In this document: one piece after another, positions 62,690-64,000 of the stretch
Numbering within the stretch: the stretch's first letter is position 1
Layout of the letters: every line of letters begins with the position of its first letter
From: Amphirosellinia nigrospora
Lineage: Eukaryota; Ascomycota; Sordariomycetes; Xylariales; Xylariaceae
NCBI GenBank assembly: GCA_004123355.1
Contig: SCHM01000002.1
Coordinates: forward strand, 5,181,569 to 5,245,568
Length of the DNA: 64,000 bases
Reading direction: 5' to 3'
Position numbers and translations under genes: made by a program
The notes under the pieces: model-generated
Seen by the model: the letters and a program-made list of their open reading frames with translations, nothing else
The model's database searches: none
What the model was told of the DNA's origin: nothing

Positions 62690-62945
62690 AATTATAGTTG
62701 TGTGTATCACACGCACCAATATCTAGGTTGCTGCCGAGTGTAACATTTATACGTGGCCTTAACTATTTGGTTACCCCGACTTCCGAGACAACAAGAATAA
62801 AAAAGGAAGATATTACAAAGCCTGTAGAATGTGTACATTCGAAACCTCCCACTTCGAATAGTTTGAGGGAATCAACATTATAGCCCCCTTAACTCTATTG
62901 AAGACTCTAATTTCAATTGTTTTCCCAGCCATTCAACAGAGAGTT
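62690..62945 (+). repeat. Diverged dispersed repeat, downstream copy
   Basis: Partner of 57655-57885, in direct orientation about 5 kb downstream. It is more A/T-shifted than its partner, as expected if RIP acted more strongly here. It includes the CCGAGTGTAACA and TCCGAGACAACAAGAATA blocks and ends near the CAGCCATTCAACAGAGA block. Confidence 0.6.
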
Positions 62946-63124
62946 CCGAGTTACGCGGATCATCTATATTAATCCATTTGCAGCGTATTATTTATCTTAG
63001 ATTAATAATACTCGACTTGCACTACGTGTTACACGGATCTCGAACGCAGCTCGCTTAAAACTACTCTAAGAGGCTGAAGCAGTCTTACGAAGATATCGTA
63101 AGTCTTGATCACTCATATAGCTAA

Positions 63125-63215
63125 AATATAACACCGAGACACATAGACTCCGACTACACGAGTCTACGGAGGTCCGTGAAGCTGTAGGGAGGATACGAGG
63201 AAGGATTTGAGCATA
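63125..63215 (+). repeat. Diverged dispersed repeat, copy 2
   Basis: Partner of 12215-12310 in the same orientation, sharing the CCGAGACACATAGACTC, GGAGGTC, GCTGTAGG and TTTGAGCA blocks. It may belong to one larger relic together with the repeat that ends near 62945. Confidence 0.5.
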
Positions 63216-64000
63216 TCTAGTCACCATCCAGTACCATTTCTTAGTCACGATAATTTCATAGGGAACAACGGAGTCACTTATTCGTCACGGAGAATTAATG
63301 GCGCTGCTAATACACCGTGAGCATTAACGGTATATATGAGCTCCACATGTTCACTACCTAGAACCTACCTATGTATATTGTTTGTATACCTAGCCCATAA
63401 TTACCTAATACCGTCTAGAGCCCCTCTGCCCGTATAGATTTGTAAACAATCACTGCACTTACCGGCAGGTGTGCACGTGGACGCGGGAATGGGGGGTGCC
63501 ATATTTCGAACTCCGCTCTGTGCCGGGATCAAATTGACGAATGAGGATTTTTGGCTGATGAATCTTAACTCAATCCAACCTAGCGCATCCGTTGACGAGA
63601 ATAGATATCATGGCACCTACTATGTCAAGTATAATTAGATGAGCGATCTATCCGCAGTTTCATCTTAATAACCTCGCTAATTCCCGTCACGGCAGCTAGC
63701 AGGATCTCGCTTGAGCGATGGAACAGATCAGAATTCGATTTGAGTAAATATCCGTATACGACTACATATTTGAATCAAGTTCAGCGAATACCCCGGCACA
63801 CCTTCCATAATTAGTGTACGGCACAGAATTTCAGTGCTAACTCGAGCTCGATCCACCAGGCCCGTCTACGCTAGGCAGCGAACATTCGCTACGAGGAGGG
63901 GTTTCTGTTTCTGTGAAGCCCAGTAACTAAGTAGCAAAGGTACTTGGATCAGCCATTTCCGGAAGAAGCCGGTTTCGTCGTATAATATCTCTTGGATCAC

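Larger units (their letters stand above)
62303..64000. other. Gene-poor end of window
   Basis: No gene recognised. It contains the downstream dispersed-repeat copy (62690-62945) and the second copy of the other repeat (63125-63215). The remainder has only short chance frames. Confidence 0.5.

Overview
The window reads as nuclear DNA of a filamentous ascomycete (Pezizomycotina, probably Sordariomycetes by inference). The support is short GT-AG introns of about 45-120 nt with CTAAC/CTGAC-like branch sites, fungus-restricted families (HET, FTA2-like, PTH11/rhodopsin-type membrane protein, trichodiene-synthase-type terpene cyclase, cutinase), and a 6 kb block that is almost pure A+T with CpA/TpG nearly absent, which is the classic footprint of repeat-induced point mutation (RIP).

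Layout. 1-6.2 kb is the RIP-degraded block with no gene. 6.2-28 kb is an accessory region: a HET-domain gene, an FTA2-like kinase-fold gene, two small secreted-protein candidates (one a cysteine-rich, knottin-spaced peptide missed by simple ORF calling because it has an intron), a sesquiterpene cyclase, a CYP65-like P450, a rhodopsin-type membrane protein, an MFS sugar-porter-type transporter and a TPR protein. 30-35.4 kb holds lysyl-tRNA synthetase, a trypsin-like protease and guanine deaminase. 35.5-37.0 kb is a TIR element with an internal inverted array of 10-bp units. 37-54.6 kb is mostly housekeeping: an MFS transporter, a family III CoA-transferase, a GRIP-domain golgin, Lunapark, a secreted cutinase and SAICAR synthetase (ADE1). 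55.6-64 kb is gene-poor again, with a conserved fungal protein of unknown role and a caspase-like peptidase lying between two diverged copies of a dispersed repeat.

An overriding feature is that nearly every multi-hundred-residue gene, including essential ones (lysyl-tRNA synthetase, SAICAR synthetase), is broken by single-base frame changes. Almost all of them can be explained by one base missing from a homopolymer run. I read this as sequence/assembly error rather than real gene decay. Gene spans below therefore run across those breaks, and 'pseudogene' is avoided unless other evidence exists.

Functional links: the terpene cyclase, P450 and a nearby transporter (14.4-25.4 kb) may be a small sesquiterpene locus. 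Guanine deaminase and SAICAR synthetase both act in purine metabolism but are 18 kb apart and not clustered. The cutinase and the secreted cysteine-rich peptide suggest a plant-associated or otherwise host-interacting lifestyle (inference).
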